Positions 7,862 through 19,837 are shown, counted from the first letter of the stretch. The stretch: DNA of 64,000 nucleotides from Aestuariivirga litoralis (GCF_003234965.1 NZ_QKVK01000010.1:50672-114671), one strand, 5' to 3'. Numbers and translations are program-made. The notes: generated from the sequence alone by a model not told the origin.

Positions 7862-9073
7862 ATGACCCAGTTCGACCCCGCCGCCCTGCTCGTTTCCCGA
7901 TCAAAAACCGCCGATGAAGGCGCCATCATCCGCATGTCGCAACGCGCCCGGGAACTTCGCGCCAAGGGGGCCGATGTCGTCAGCATGACGCTGGGCGAAC
8001 CCGACTTCGATACCCCCGACAACATCCAGGCCGCCGCCAGCGAGGCCATGAAGAAGGGCTTCACGCATTATTCGCCCGTGATGGGCATTCCGGAGCTGCG
8101 CGCCGCCCTCGCGCACAAGCTGAAGCACGAGAACGGGCTCGACTATGCGGCGGGCGAGATCGTGCTCGCCAATGGCGCCAAGCAGGCCATTGCCAATGCC
8201 ATGCTGTCGATCATCGAGGCGGGTGACGAGGTGATCATGCTGGCGCCCTTCTGGGTGTCCTACGAGATCACCGTGCGCTTCTGCGGCGGCACACCCGTGG
8301 TGCTGCATGCGGGCGTCGAGGAAGGCTACAAGGTTCCGGCCCACCGCATCGCCGCCGCCATCACGCCCAGGACCAAGCTCATCGTGCTGAACTCCCCGTC
8401 GAACCCGTCGGGAGCGGTGTGGAGCAAGGCCGAGCTCGAGGAACTCGCCGCCGTCGTGCGCCGGCACCCGCAGCTGATGGTGATGTCGGACGAGATCTAT
8501 GAATACATCATCTTCGACGGCGAGATGCACTCCTTCGGGGCGCTCCCCGGCATGCGCGAGCGCACGATCACGGTGAACGGCTTCTCCAAGGGCTTCGCCA
8601 TGACCGGCTGGCGGCTGGGCTATGCCGCAGCCCCCGAACCCATCGCCAGGGCCATGGCCCGCATGCAGAGCGCCATCTCGGCTGGCGCCAACCAGTTCGT
8701 GCAGCGCGCGGCGATCGCGGCGCTCGAGGGCCCGCGCGATTCAGTGCAGCGCATGCGCCAGGAATACCAGCTCCGCCGTGACATGGTGCAGGGTGGTCTC
8801 AACGCAATCCCGGGCGTGCGGATGGGCAACATCCCGGCCACCTTCTACGCCTTCCCCGATGTATCAGCCCTGCTCGGCAAGAAGGCAGGCAACCACGTGC
8901 TCGACACCACCGACGCGCTCTGCGACTGGCTGCTGGACCAGCACCATGTCGCGACGGTGCCGGGCTCCGCCTTCGGCGCGCCGGGCTCGATCAGATTGTC
9001 GTTCGCCTGCAGCGAGGCCGAGATCGGCAAGGCCATGGCGCGGATGCAGACGGGGCTGGGGAGCCTGGTCTAG
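7862..9073 (+). CDS. Pyridoxal-phosphate aminotransferase, aspartate type (class I)
   Basis: Fold-type I aminotransferase of 403 residues. Visible motifs are LGEPDFDTP, the substrate/PLP segment NSPSNPSG, SDEIYEYIIFDG and the Schiff-base lysine in NGFSKGFAMTGWRLGY, with the C-terminal arginine in SIRLSFA that binds the substrate carboxylate. It most resembles the alphaproteobacterial aspartate aminotransferase (subgroup I-gamma) transferring the amino group between aspartate and 2-oxoglutarate. An alternative is an aromatic or arogenate-type specificity. The ATG at 7862 gives the normal N-terminus. Confidence 0.85.
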   Translation: MTQFDPAALLVSRSKTADEGAIIRMSQRARELRAKGADVVSMTLGEPDFDTPDNIQAAASEAMKKGFTHYSPVMGIPELRAALAHKLKHENGLDYAAGEIVLANGAKQAIANAMLSIIEAGDEVIMLAPFWVSYEITVRFCGGTPVVLHAGVEEGYKVPAHRIAAAITPRTKLIVLNSPSNPSGAVWSKAELEELAAVVRRHPQLMVMSDEIYEYIIFDGEMHSFGALPGMRERTITVNGFSKGFAMTGWRLGYAAAPEPIARAMARMQSAISAGANQFVQRAAIAALEGPRDSVQRMRQEYQLRRDMVQGGLNAIPGVRMGNIPATFYAFPDVSALLGKKAGNHVLDTTDALCDWLLDQHHVATVPGSAFGAPGSIRLSFACSEAEIGKAMARMQTGLGSLV

Positions 9074-9107
9074 GGCGACGAGAACGCACGCCATCGCTTC
9101 CCTCACC

Positions 9108-9187
9108 TCATCATGGCCGGGCTTGTCCCGGCCATCCTTTTCGCAGCTACCAAAAAAGATGCCCGGGACAAGCCCGGGCATGATGAA
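9108..9187. repeat. Dispersed palindromic repeat, family A, copy 2
   Basis: Two hairpins separated by about 20 bases: ATGGCCGGG with its complement, then ATGCCCGGG/CCCGGGCAT, flanked by TCATC and GATGAA. It fills the gap between the convergent aminotransferase and RND genes, where it could also act as a terminator. Confidence 0.85.
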
Positions 9188-9212
9188 CTTTGTGAAGGCG
9201 GAGCCGAAGCCC

Positions 9213-12200
9213 CTACTCCGCCGCCTTCGGCACCGGCCGCATGTCGTTGGCCGGGTGGTCCACATGCGGGGCCAGCACGTCCGAAGCATTCTCGCGGTCA
9301 TGCATGTGGCGGCGGTCCCTTGCCACGTAGGAATAGATCGCCGGCGTGATGAACAGCGTGAACAGCGTGCCGATGGTCATGCCGGCGGCGATGACCACAC
9401 CGATGTCGAAGCGGCTCTTGGCACCCGCACCATTGGCGATCAGCAGCGGCGTCACGCCGATGACCATGGCGGCCGTTGTCATCAGGATGGGCCGCAAGCG
9501 CGTGGCCGCGGCTTCCTTGATGGCCGTGTCCTTGTCATAGCCCTTCGTCTCCTGCAGCTTGTTGGCGAATTCCACCATCAGGATGCCGTGCTTGGCGATG
9601 AGGCCGATGAGGGTCACGAGGCCGATCTGGGTATAGATGTTGATGGTGCCGGACCCCAGGTTGATCGGCGGGTTGTTCATCATCGCGCCATTGACCTCGC
9701 CCAGGATGAATAGCACGAGCAGTGCGCCAAACACCGTGGCCGGCAGGCCGATGAGAATGATGAAGGGGTCGCGGAAGCTTTCGAACTGTGCGGCCAGGAC
9801 GAGGTAGATCAGCAGCAGCGCCACCGCGAAGGTGATGGCCAGCGTATTGCCTTCCTTGACGAACTGGCGGCTTTCACCCTTGAAGTCATAGGCCATGCCC
9901 TGCGGCATGATCTCGTCGGCCTTCTGCTGCAGGAAGGTGATGCCCTCGCCGATGGTGCGGCCGGGGAACGGCACACCCTGCAGCATGGCGGAGTTCAGCT
10001 GCTGGAAGGTGGCGAGGCCATTGGGCTGCACCGTCTTCGAGACCTCGGTGAAGGCCGAGAGCGGCACCATCTGCCCGTCCGTGGCGCGCACCCGGTAGCT
10101 CAGGATCTGGTCCACCGAGGAGCGCTCGGTGCGCGGCACCTGCGGGATCACCTGGTAGCTGCGGCCATCGACCGTGAAGCGGTTGACGTTGTTGCCGCCG
10201 AGCAGCGTCGCCAGCGTGGCGCCGACGTCGCGCATGGTGACGCCCAGCCGATTGGCGCGGTCCTTGTCCACCACCAGCTCCACCTGCGGCGTCTGGAAGC
10301 GCAGGTCGGCGTTGGTGAAGATGAACAGGCCGGACTTGTCGGCCTCCGCCTTCAGCTTGTCGAGGGTGTCGGCCAGGCGCGTGTAGTCACCCGGATAGGT
10401 GAGCACGAACTCGATCGGCAGGTCGCCCGCACCCACGGGGATGGCGGAGGGCGCCGTGGCGAAGATGTTGACGCCCGAGACATCCTTGAACTTCGGCTGC
10501 AGCTCGCCCATCACCGTAAGGTCCGAGCGCGAACGCTCGTCCCACGGTTTCAGGATCAGGCCCATGAAGGCCTGGTGCGTGTTGGGGAAACCGTCGATGG
10601 CGAAGAGGTTCTCGCGCTCCGGTATCGCCATCATGATCTTGGTCAGGTCATCGGTATAGGTGGTGAGATAGTCGAGATTGGTGTGCTCGGGCGCATTGAC
10701 GAAGGCGAACAGCACGCCCTGGTCCTCCGCCGGCGCCAATTCACGGCCGATGGCGTTGTAGAGCACGCCGGAGAGCACGATGGTCAGCACCGCAACCCAG
10801 GCGAAGACCGCGCGCTGCTTGATGGTGCCGTCGAGGCGGCGGCGATAGAAGCGCTGCAGCCCGCCGAAGACGCGCTCGACGAGGCGGCCGAACCACGAGA
10901 GCTTCTCGTGCGGCTTCAGCATCTTCGACGTCATCATCGGGGAGAGCGTGAGCGCCACGACGCCGGAGACGATGACCGCACCCGCCAGCGTGAAGGCGAA
11001 TTCGCGGAACAGCGCGCCGGTCAGGCCCGAGGTGAAGCCGATCGGCGCATAGACGGCGGCCAGCGTGATGGTCATGGCGATGACCGGGCCGGTGATCTCG
11101 CGCGCGCCGCGCAGTGCCGCGTCGAATGGCGTCATGCCCTCCTCGATGTGGCGGTGGATGTTCTCCACCACCACGATGGCATCATCGACGACGAGGCCGA
11201 TGGCAAGCACAAGGGCGAGCAGCGTCAGCAGGTTGATCGAATAGCCGAAGGCCACCAGCACCAGCGCCACGCCGATGAGCGAGAGCGGGATGGTGACGAC
11301 GGGGATGATCGTCGAGCGGAAGGACCCGAGGAACAGGAAGATCACCACGATGACGATGATGCCGGCCTCGAGCAGCGTCTTGCCCACTTCCCAGATCGAG
11401 GCATTGATGAACAGCGTCGCGTCATAGGCGATGTTGGCCTCGAGGCCCGTGGGCAGCAGCCGCTGGATTTCCGGCATCGTCTCGCGCACCGTGTTGATGA
11501 CGGTGAGCGGGTTGGCGTCGGGTGTGGTCTGGATGCCCATGAACACGGCCTTGAGCCCGTCGAAGGCCGAGCGCGTGTCATAGTTCTCGGGGCCGAGGTC
11601 GACGGTGGCCACCTGGCCCAGCCGGATCACCGTGTCGCCGCGCGTGGCGACGACCAGCTGCTCGAACTGCTCGGGCGTTTCGAGCGAGGTCTGGGCATTG
11701 ATGTTCTGCTGGGTGAAATCCGACTTCACCTCGCCCGCGGCGGTGGTGAAGTTGTTGGACGCCAGCGCATTGCGCACGTCGAGCGGCGTGACGCTGAGCG
11801 AGGCCATCTTCTCCGGGTCCAGCCAGACGCGCATGGCGAAGGTGGAGCCGCCGAGGATTTCGGCCGAGGCCACGCCGTTGATCGCCTGCAGCTTCGGCTT
11901 CACCACGCGGTCGAGGTAGTCCGAGATCTGCGGCGCCGACATCTGGTCCGACTTGAAGCTGATATACATCAGCGCGAAACCGGCACCGGTGGTGCGCTTG
12001 ACGACGGGGTCGTTCGCCTCCTCCGGCAGGACACCCTTCACCTCGTTCACCTTGGAAAGGACGTCGGCGAGCGCGCGGTCGGCATTGGCGTCAAGCCGCA
12101 GCTTCAGCGTGATGGTCGAGACATTCTGCGAGGAGCGCGACTCGATGATGTCGACGCCTTCGGTCGAGGCCACGGCCTGCTGCAGCGGCGTGGTGATGAA

Positions 12201-12383
12201 GCCCTTGATCTGGTCGGCGTTGGCGCCGGGATAGACCGTTGTGATCTCGATCTTGGTGTCGGAGACCTCCGGGAACTGGCGGATCGGCAGCTTGAGCACG
12301 GCCTGCAGGCCGGCCAGCAGGATGAGCAAGCTGACGACCGTCGCGAGGACGGGGCGCTTGACGAAGATGTCGGTGAAATGCAT
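9213..12383 (-). CDS. RND efflux transporter permease (HAE1/AcrB family)
   Basis: A 1056-residue inner-membrane proton-drug antiporter of the hydrophobe/amphiphile efflux family. It has the standard N-terminus (FVKRPVLATVVSLLILLAG), two large periplasmic loops, and the transmembrane-4 proton-relay segment GLVVDDAIVVVENIHRH with adjacent aspartates. It works with the adaptor encoded immediately upstream and an outer-membrane channel; no TolC-like gene is present, so the channel must be elsewhere. It is the last gene of a padR-adaptor-pump operon. Closest in style to MexF/OqxB-type pumps; substrates unknown. Confidence 0.92.
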   Translation of the reverse strand: MHFTDIFVKRPVLATVVSLLILLAGLQAVLKLPIRQFPEVSDTKIEITTVYPGANADQIKGFITTPLQQAVASTEGVDIIESRSSQNVSTITLKLRLDANADRALADVLSKVNEVKGVLPEEANDPVVKRTTGAGFALMYISFKSDQMSAPQISDYLDRVVKPKLQAINGVASAEILGGSTFAMRVWLDPEKMASLSVTPLDVRNALASNNFTTAAGEVKSDFTQQNINAQTSLETPEQFEQLVVATRGDTVIRLGQVATVDLGPENYDTRSAFDGLKAVFMGIQTTPDANPLTVINTVRETMPEIQRLLPTGLEANIAYDATLFINASIWEVGKTLLEAGIIVIVVIFLFLGSFRSTIIPVVTIPLSLIGVALVLVAFGYSINLLTLLALVLAIGLVVDDAIVVVENIHRHIEEGMTPFDAALRGAREITGPVIAMTITLAAVYAPIGFTSGLTGALFREFAFTLAGAVIVSGVVALTLSPMMTSKMLKPHEKLSWFGRLVERVFGGLQRFYRRRLDGTIKQRAVFAWVAVLTIVLSGVLYNAIGRELAPAEDQGVLFAFVNAPEHTNLDYLTTYTDDLTKIMMAIPERENLFAIDGFPNTHQAFMGLILKPWDERSRSDLTVMGELQPKFKDVSGVNIFATAPSAIPVGAGDLPIEFVLTYPGDYTRLADTLDKLKAEADKSGLFIFTNADLRFQTPQVELVVDKDRANRLGVTMRDVGATLATLLGGNNVNRFTVDGRSYQVIPQVPRTERSSVDQILSYRVRATDGQMVPLSAFTEVSKTVQPNGLATFQQLNSAMLQGVPFPGRTIGEGITFLQQKADEIMPQGMAYDFKGESRQFVKEGNTLAITFAVALLLIYLVLAAQFESFRDPFIILIGLPATVFGALLVLFILGEVNGAMMNNPPINLGSGTINIYTQIGLVTLIGLIAKHGILMVEFANKLQETKGYDKDTAIKEAAATRLRPILMTTAAMVIGVTPLLIANGAGAKSRFDIGVVIAAGMTIGTLFTLFITPAIYSYVARDRRHMHDRENASDVLAPHVDHPANDMRPVPKAAE

Positions 12384-12393
12384 CGCCCTGTTC

Positions 12394-13539
12394 CTACTGG
12401 ATCGTCGTCGTGTCCTGCAGCTTCAGCGCGATCGAATTGTCGATCTTCACCTTGCTGCCCTGGTCGATCTTGTTCTGGCCGGCGGTGACGACCTTGTCGC
12501 CATCCTTGATGCCGCTGATGATGGAGACGCGGCCATCGCGCACGGGGCCGGCCTTGACGAAGCGGCGCTCGACCACCAGCTCGTCAACGTCCTTGCCGTC
12601 CTTGTCCTTCACCTTGGTGGCATTCACCACGAAGATGTTGTCGCCATAGAGCGAATAGGTGACGGCGGTCTGCGGCACGGTGACGACCTTCTCAGGCTCG
12701 CCCACGTCCACCAGCACATTGGCATACATGCCGGGCACCAGCTTCTTGTCCGGATTGTCGATCTCGGCGCGCACCATGATCATGCGGTTGGTGTCGGAGA
12801 GGCGCGCATCCGTGGTCACGATCTTGCCGGTGAAGCTCTGGTCCGGATAGGCGTTGAGGCTGACGTTGACCGTCTGGCCCTCCTTGATGCGGGCATAGTC
12901 GGACTCGGTCACGCTGAAGTCGACGTAGATCGGGTCGATCTGCTGCAGCCAGACGATCTTCTGGCCGGGAGCGATGTAGCTGCCGACCGCGATGTCGCGC
13001 AGGCCCACGCGGCCCGCCCACGGGGCATAGATGAACTTCTGCGCCACCTCGGCGCGGCGGCGGTCGAGCGTTGCCTGCAGCACGCGCTGCTTGGTCTTGA
13101 GCGAGTCGAGTTCGGTCACCGCCACGACCCCCTTGGAGACCAGGCCCTCGCGGCGCTTCAGCTCGGTGTCGTTGTTGGTGATCTCGGCCACGATGGAGCG
13201 CATGTCCGCCTCCTCCGTCTCGGTGTCGAGCTTCACCAGGAGCTGGCCCTTGTTCACGTCCTGGCCGGACTCGAAGTTGATCTCGTTGACGATGCCGCCC
13301 ACCTTCGGCGTGATGTCGATGCCCTGGAAGGCGGTGACGCTGCCGATGGCGGCGATCTGCGGCTGCCAGGTGTCGGTGCGCGCGGGCTCGGCCGAGATGG
13401 TTTCCGGCGGCCGCGGCGCGCCGAGGATCACCGTTGCCAGCATCTTCGGCTTGAAGTCGAAGGCATAGAAGGCGATCGCCCCGGCGAGGCCGCCGAGCAG
13501 AACGGTGACGAGGAGGAGATAGAGGATGCGGCGGATCAT
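12394..13539 (-). CDS. RND efflux periplasmic adaptor (membrane fusion protein)
   Basis: A 381-residue HlyD/AcrA-type adaptor with an N-terminal membrane anchor (ILYLLLVTVLLGGLAGAIAFYAF), a barrel-sandwich lipoyl half-motif (GIVNEINFESGQDVNKGQLL), a short helical hairpin around residues 100-150, the second lipoyl half (IYAPWAGRVG) and a beta-barrel domain. No lipobox cysteine is present, so it is anchored by its N-terminal helix. It bridges the pump encoded ten bases downstream to an outer-membrane channel. Confidence 0.9.
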   Translation of the reverse strand: MIRRILYLLLVTVLLGGLAGAIAFYAFDFKPKMLATVILGAPRPPETISAEPARTDTWQPQIAAIGSVTAFQGIDITPKVGGIVNEINFESGQDVNKGQLLVKLDTETEEADMRSIVAEITNNDTELKRREGLVSKGVVAVTELDSLKTKQRVLQATLDRRRAEVAQKFIYAPWAGRVGLRDIAVGSYIAPGQKIVWLQQIDPIYVDFSVTESDYARIKEGQTVNVSLNAYPDQSFTGKIVTTDARLSDTNRMIMVRAEIDNPDKKLVPGMYANVLVDVGEPEKVVTVPQTAVTYSLYGDNIFVVNATKVKDKDGKDVDELVVERRFVKAGPVRDGRVSIISGIKDGDKVVTAGQNKIDQGSKVKIDNSIALKLQDTTTIQ

Positions 13540-13559
13540 GTGCTTCGTTCCCGGATGTT

Positions 13560-14096
13560 CTATTCGGCTGCCTGCGATGTCGCTTCGCGCAGCAGCTCTG
13601 CCTTCTTTTCGGTGAGGACATTGACCGCGGCTGTCAGCACGGCCCTGCCATAGTCAGCGACGAAGCGCGCCCCGGCATGGGGGTGCTCGGCGCACTTGCA
13701 TTCGTCGATACGGGCGAGATCGGCCCGCAGATCGGAAAGCTGCTTGTCGATGGCCGCCACCATGGTGGCGGGCGTGATGTACTCCTGCAGCAGCATCTGG
13801 AACAGGAACTCAGACTTGTATTTGTCCCGCCCCGGCACGACGGAGATTGAACGCGCCAGCGCATCCGTGCCCTTGGGCGTGATGGCATAGACCTTCTTGT
13901 CGGGCTTGCCCGATTGCTCCTCGGCCCGCACCGTCACCAGGCCTTCGCCGGCCAGCTGGGTCAGCGCCGGATAGATCGAGCCATAGCTCGCGTCGATGAA
14001 GTGGCTGAACAGCCCCTCCTCGATCTCCTTCTTGATCTCGTAGCCCGACGCCTCCCCGGAAGAGAGGACGCCGAGGCAGAGAGTCCTGACGTTCAT
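13560..14096 (-). CDS. PadR family transcriptional regulator
   Basis: A 178-residue PadR-type repressor. The N-terminal winged helix is evident (LCLGVLSSGEASGYEIKKEIEEGLF, then SYGSIYPALTQLAGEGLVTVR), followed by a helical dimerisation region and a cysteine-rich ECKCAEHPHAG segment near the C-terminus. It is the first gene of the operon with the adaptor and pump, so it most likely represses its own operon and is released by a pump substrate. The start at 14096 is chosen because longer in-frame forms would span the promoter region with no homology. Confidence 0.85.
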   Translation of the reverse strand: MNVRTLCLGVLSSGEASGYEIKKEIEEGLFSHFIDASYGSIYPALTQLAGEGLVTVRAEEQSGKPDKKVYAITPKGTDALARSISVVPGRDKYKSEFLFQMLLQEYITPATMVAAIDKQLSDLRADLARIDECKCAEHPHAGARFVADYGRAVLTAAVNVLTEKKAELLREATSQAAE

Positions 14097-14107
14097 GCGA
14101 ATTCCGA

Positions 14108-14149
14108 TCCGATATATGCCAATCCGATATAACGGGGCGATATATATCG
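14108..14149. promoter_or_regulatory. Candidate PadR operator/promoter
   Basis: Contains the direct repeat TCCGATATA at 14108-14116 and 14123-14131, and a perfect 12-base palindrome CGATATATATCG at 14138-14149, starting 12 bases before the padR-like gene. The AT-rich repeats in GC-rich DNA are a plausible autoregulatory site; binding is inferred. Confidence 0.5.
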
Positions 14150-14174
14150 TCTCGGAATAGAGTACAAGAGGCCC

Positions 14175-14195
14175 AAGGTAGAATTTCGCTACCTT
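14175..14195. promoter_or_regulatory. Inverted repeat upstream of the liv operon
   Basis: AAGGTAG and CTACCTT separated by seven bases, about 100 bases before livH. It may be an operator or a leader hairpin in the divergent padR-livH region; there is no further evidence. Confidence 0.3.
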
Positions 14196-14297
14196 GACGG
14201 GTGGGGCCCCGTGCTTGTTTTCGAAAAGCGATCCATCTATGACAATTCTACGGCAGCCAAAAAAAACCGCGCCGCAGTCAGTCATACAGGGGGGCTC

Positions 14298-15233
<936 letters not shown>

Positions 15234-15235
15234 TC

Positions 15236-16630
<1,395 letters not shown>

Positions 16631-16631
16631 C

Positions 16632-17504
16632 ATGGCAACCGCGAACACGACCCCGGTGCTCTCCGTCGAGCACGTGACGATGCGTTTCGGCGGCCTGACC
16701 GCCGTCTCGGATCTCTCCTTCGTTGCCAACCGCAACGAGATCACCGCGCTGATCGGCCCCAACGGTGCCGGCAAGACCACGGTGTTCAACTGCATCACCG
16801 GCTTCTACAAGCCGACCGAGGGCAAGATCGCACTGCGCCACGCGGACGGGAAGGAATTCCTGCTCGAGCGCATGGACGACTTCAAGATCGCCCAGCATGC
16901 GAAGGTCGCCCGCACCTTCCAGAACATCCGCCTGTTCTCCGGCATGACGGTTCTGGAAAACCTGATGGTGGCCCAGCACAACAAGCTGATGGTGGCATCG
17001 GGCTATACCATCGCCGGCGTGCTCGGCAGCGGCCACTACCGCCGCGCCGAGAGGGACGCAATCGAGCTCGCCAAGGCGTGGCTCGAGAAGGTGCGCCTGA
17101 TCGACCGTGCCGATGATCCGGCGGGCGACCTGCCCTATGGCGACCAGCGCCGCCTCGAAATCGCGCGCGCCATGTGCACCGATCCGCGCCTGCTCTGCCT
17201 CGACGAGCCGGCGGCGGGTTTGAACCCGCGTGAATCGGAGGAACTCAACAAGCTGCTGCGCGCCATCCGCTCCGAGAACGACGTGTCGATCCTGCTGATC
17301 GAGCACGACATGAGCGTGGTCATGGGCATCTCCGACCACATCGTGGTGCTCGACTATGGCCAGAAGATCTCGGACGGCACACCGCATCACGTGAAGAACG
17401 ACCCGGCCGTGATCCGCGCCTATCTGGGCGTCGACGAGGAAGAAGAAGAAAAGGACGCGCTTGCCGCCAAGGCGGTGGCCGAAGCCCTGGGAGACCAAGC
17501 ATGA
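16632..17504 (+). CDS. livG: Branched-chain amino-acid ABC transporter ATPase LivG
   Basis: A 290-residue ATPase. Walker A GPNGAGKTT is near residues 47-55, the LivG-type FQNIRLFSGMTVLENLMVAQH follows, the signature appears as LPYGDQRRLEIARAM, and Walker B is LLCLDEPAAGL. One of two ATPases of the transporter. The C-terminus ends in an unusual acidic run (DEEEEEKD). It overlaps livF by four bases. Confidence 0.93.
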   Translation: MATANTTPVLSVEHVTMRFGGLTAVSDLSFVANRNEITALIGPNGAGKTTVFNCITGFYKPTEGKIALRHADGKEFLLERMDDFKIAQHAKVARTFQNIRLFSGMTVLENLMVAQHNKLMVASGYTIAGVLGSGHYRRAERDAIELAKAWLEKVRLIDRADDPAGDLPYGDQRRLEIARAMCTDPRLLCLDEPAAGLNPRESEELNKLLRAIRSENDVSILLIEHDMSVVMGISDHIVVLDYGQKISDGTPHHVKNDPAVIRAYLGVDEEEEEKDALAAKAVAEALGDQA

Positions 17505-18223
17505 CCGAACCGCTTCTCAAGGTCCGGGGTGTTCAGACCTTCTACGGCAAGATCCAGGCGCTGAAGGGCATCGACATGGATGTCAACCAGGGTGAGATCG
17601 TCACCCTGATCGGCTCCAACGGTGCCGGCAAGTCCACCCTGATGATGACCATCTGCGGCACGCCGCGGGCGCGTGCGGGCTCCATCCACTTCGACGGCAA
17701 GGACATCACCAAGACGCCCGTCCACAAGATCGCCCAGCTCGGCATCTCGCAGAGCCCCGAGGGCCGCCGCATCTTCCCGCGCATGACCGTGCTCGAGAAC
17801 CTGCAGATGGGCGCCACGGTGAGCGACCCCAAATACTATGGCGAGGACCTGGCCCGCGCCTTCAAGATGTTCCCCATCCTGGAGAAGCGCCAGGCGCAGC
17901 GCGGCGGCACGCTGTCAGGCGGCGAGCAGCAGATGCTGGCCATTGCCCGCGCGCTGATGTCACGCCCGCGCCTCCTCCTCCTCGACGAGCCGTCGCTGGG
18001 CCTGGCACCCCTGATCGTCAAGCAGATCTTCGAGGCCATCAAGGAACTGAACCGCACCGAGGGCCTCACCGTGTTCCTCGTCGAGCAGAACGCATTCCAT
18101 GCACTGAAGCTCGCGCATCGCGGCTACGTGATGGTCAACGGCCGCATCACCATGTCGGGGACCGGCAAGGAACTGCTGTCGAAGCCCGAAGTCCGCGCCG
18201 CCTATCTCGAGGGAGGTCATTGA
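17501..18223 (+). CDS. livF: Branched-chain amino-acid ABC transporter ATPase LivF
   Basis: A 240-residue ATPase with Walker A GSNGAGKST, signature LSGGEQQMLAIARAL and Walker B LLLLDEPSLGLAP, plus the LivF hallmark ISQSPEGRRIFPRMTVLENL. It pairs with LivG. Translation is coupled to livG by an ATGA overlap. Confidence 0.94.
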   Translation: MTEPLLKVRGVQTFYGKIQALKGIDMDVNQGEIVTLIGSNGAGKSTLMMTICGTPRARAGSIHFDGKDITKTPVHKIAQLGISQSPEGRRIFPRMTVLENLQMGATVSDPKYYGEDLARAFKMFPILEKRQAQRGGTLSGGEQQMLAIARALMSRPRLLLLDEPSLGLAPLIVKQIFEAIKELNRTEGLTVFLVEQNAFHALKLAHRGYVMVNGRITMSGTGKELLSKPEVRAAYLEGGH

Positions 18224-18226
18224 GCC

Positions 18227-18568
18227 ATGTCGCTCTTCGTTGAAGACAATCTCTGGATCTTCCTGATCATGACCGTGTTCTTCGGCGGCGGCGCGGCCTT
18301 CCTGGCCGGCCGGGGACTCGCCATAAAGTGGCGGCCGCTGTGGATGGCTGTCCTGGCCATGGTCCCGCTCACCCTCGGCCTGCGCTTCCTGCACTTCGCG
18401 CTGTTCGGGGCGGACCTCACCTCGCTGCACTACCTGATCACCGACTTCGTCATCCTGCTGGCCTTCTGCCTGCTCGGCTACCGCATGACGATCGCCAAGA
18501 AAATGGTGCGGCAATACCCCTGGCTCTACCAGGCAGCCGGCCCGCTGGGCTGGAAGACCAAAGGTTAA
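18227..18568 (+). CDS. Small membrane protein of the liv operon
   Basis: A 113-residue protein with three hydrophobic segments (about residues 8-28, 40-60 and 68-85) and a basic C-terminus. It begins three bases after livF, so it is part of the transporter operon. I believe it corresponds to the alphaproteobacterial family called DUF6867, but I am not certain. It could be an accessory or stabilising subunit; no function is known to me. Confidence 0.65.
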   Translation: MSLFVEDNLWIFLIMTVFFGGGAAFLAGRGLAIKWRPLWMAVLAMVPLTLGLRFLHFALFGADLTSLHYLITDFVILLAFCLLGYRMTIAKKMVRQYPWLYQAAGPLGWKTKG

Positions 18569-18701
18569 CAATCATTTACCCCCTTTCCAAGGAGCCGTGT
18601 TTGCGCAAATATGGTCCCTAAGGTGCCCGTCGGTGGATCGGCACTTCGTCTGGAAAGATCCACATAGAAGACAAAGACCAAGTAATCAGGGAGACAAACG
18701 A

Positions 18702-19817
18702 ATGAAGAAATTCCTCATGACCGGCGTGGCCGTCAGCTTCGCCGCCGCGCTGTCCGCGGGCTCGGCGCTGGCTGACCTCACGGTCGCCACCGTCGGTCCG
18801 ATCTCGGGCCAGCTCGCCGCTCTCGGCGAGCAATACAGCCAGGGCGCCAAGAAGGCGGTTGCCGACATCAACGCCGCCGGCGGCATCAACGGCGAGAAGC
18901 TGGTCCTCGAGATCGGCGACGACGCCTGCGACCCCAAGCAGGCCGTGAGCGTCGCCAACCAGATGGCTTCGAAGGGCGTCAAGTTCGTCGCCGGCCACCT
19001 GTGCTCGGGTTCCTCGATCCCCGCCTCGAAGGTTTACGAGGAAGAGGGCATCATGATGATCACCCCGGCCTCGACCAACCCCAAGCTCACCGATGAAGGT
19101 GGCTGGAACATCGCCCGCGTCTGCGGCCGTGACGATGCGCAGGGCCGTGTGGCCGGTGCCTTCCTCGCCAAGAACTATGCCGGCAAGAAGGTTGCCATCG
19201 TCGACGACAAGTCGGCCTACGGCAAGGGCCTGGCGGACGAGACCCGCAAGGCGATGAATGCCGCCGGCCTCACCGAAGCCGTCAGCGAGTCGATCAACCC
19301 GGGCGAGAAGGACTATTCCGCCCTCGTGTCGAAGCTGAAGGACGCCGGCGTCGAAGCCGTCTACTTCGGCGGCTACCATCCGGAAGCCGGCCTCATCCTG
19401 AAGCAGATGGGCGAGCAGGGTCTGAACGCCAAGATGCTGTCGGGTGACTCGATGAACTCGGCCGAGCTCTGGACCATCGCCGGCAAGGCCGCCGAGAACC
19501 TGATCTTCACCTTCGCGCCCGAGCCCCGGAACATTCCGGAAGCCGCCGCGATCGTCGAGGAGTTCAAGAAGTCCGGCTACGATCCGGAGGGCTACACCCT
19601 CTATACCTACGCCGCCTTCCAGATGCTGAAGCAGGCTGCCGAGGCGACCAAGTCGCTCGACAACCAGAAGATCTCGGAGTGGCTGCGCGCCGGCAACCCG
19701 ACCCAGACCGTGCTCGGCGAGATCAAGCTCGACTCGAAGGGCGATCTCCAGAACCCGGTGTATGTCTGGTATACCTTCAAGGACGGCAAGTACTTCGAGG
19801 ATTCCTCGATCAAGTAA
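18702..19817 (+). CDS. livK: Branched-chain amino-acid ABC transporter substrate-binding protein, copy 1
   Basis: A 371-residue periplasmic binding protein of the Leu/Ile/Val family. The signal peptide ends near ALA-DLTVA (residues 21-23); the mature N-terminus VATVGPISGQLAALGEQ and the cysteine pair in DDACDPKQA and GHLCSG, which should form the family disulfide, are clear. It captures amino acids and delivers them to LivHMGF. It lies 133 bases after the membrane-protein gene and ends in a strong terminator. The separation suggests an additional promoter of its own, common for abundant binding proteins. Confidence 0.9.
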   Translation: MKKFLMTGVAVSFAAALSAGSALADLTVATVGPISGQLAALGEQYSQGAKKAVADINAAGGINGEKLVLEIGDDACDPKQAVSVANQMASKGVKFVAGHLCSGSSIPASKVYEEEGIMMITPASTNPKLTDEGGWNIARVCGRDDAQGRVAGAFLAKNYAGKKVAIVDDKSAYGKGLADETRKAMNAAGLTEAVSESINPGEKDYSALVSKLKDAGVEAVYFGGYHPEAGLILKQMGEQGLNAKMLSGDSMNSAELWTIAGKAAENLIFTFAPEPRNIPEAAAIVEEFKKSGYDPEGYTLYTYAAFQMLKQAAEATKSLDNQKISEWLRAGNPTQTVLGEIKLDSKGDLQNPVYVWYTFKDGKYFEDSSIK

Positions 19818-19837
19818 GCCATCCGTGCTTAAAGCCG

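Noticed and set aside
9213..12383. Possible CRISPR or tandem repeat within the RND region
   Set aside because: Repeated-looking stretches are codon-level repeats of transmembrane sequence; no regular spacers occur.
18569..18701. Riboswitch upstream of the first binding protein
   Set aside because: The 133-base gap has no fold or consensus element of a known amino-acid or other riboswitch that I can recognise.
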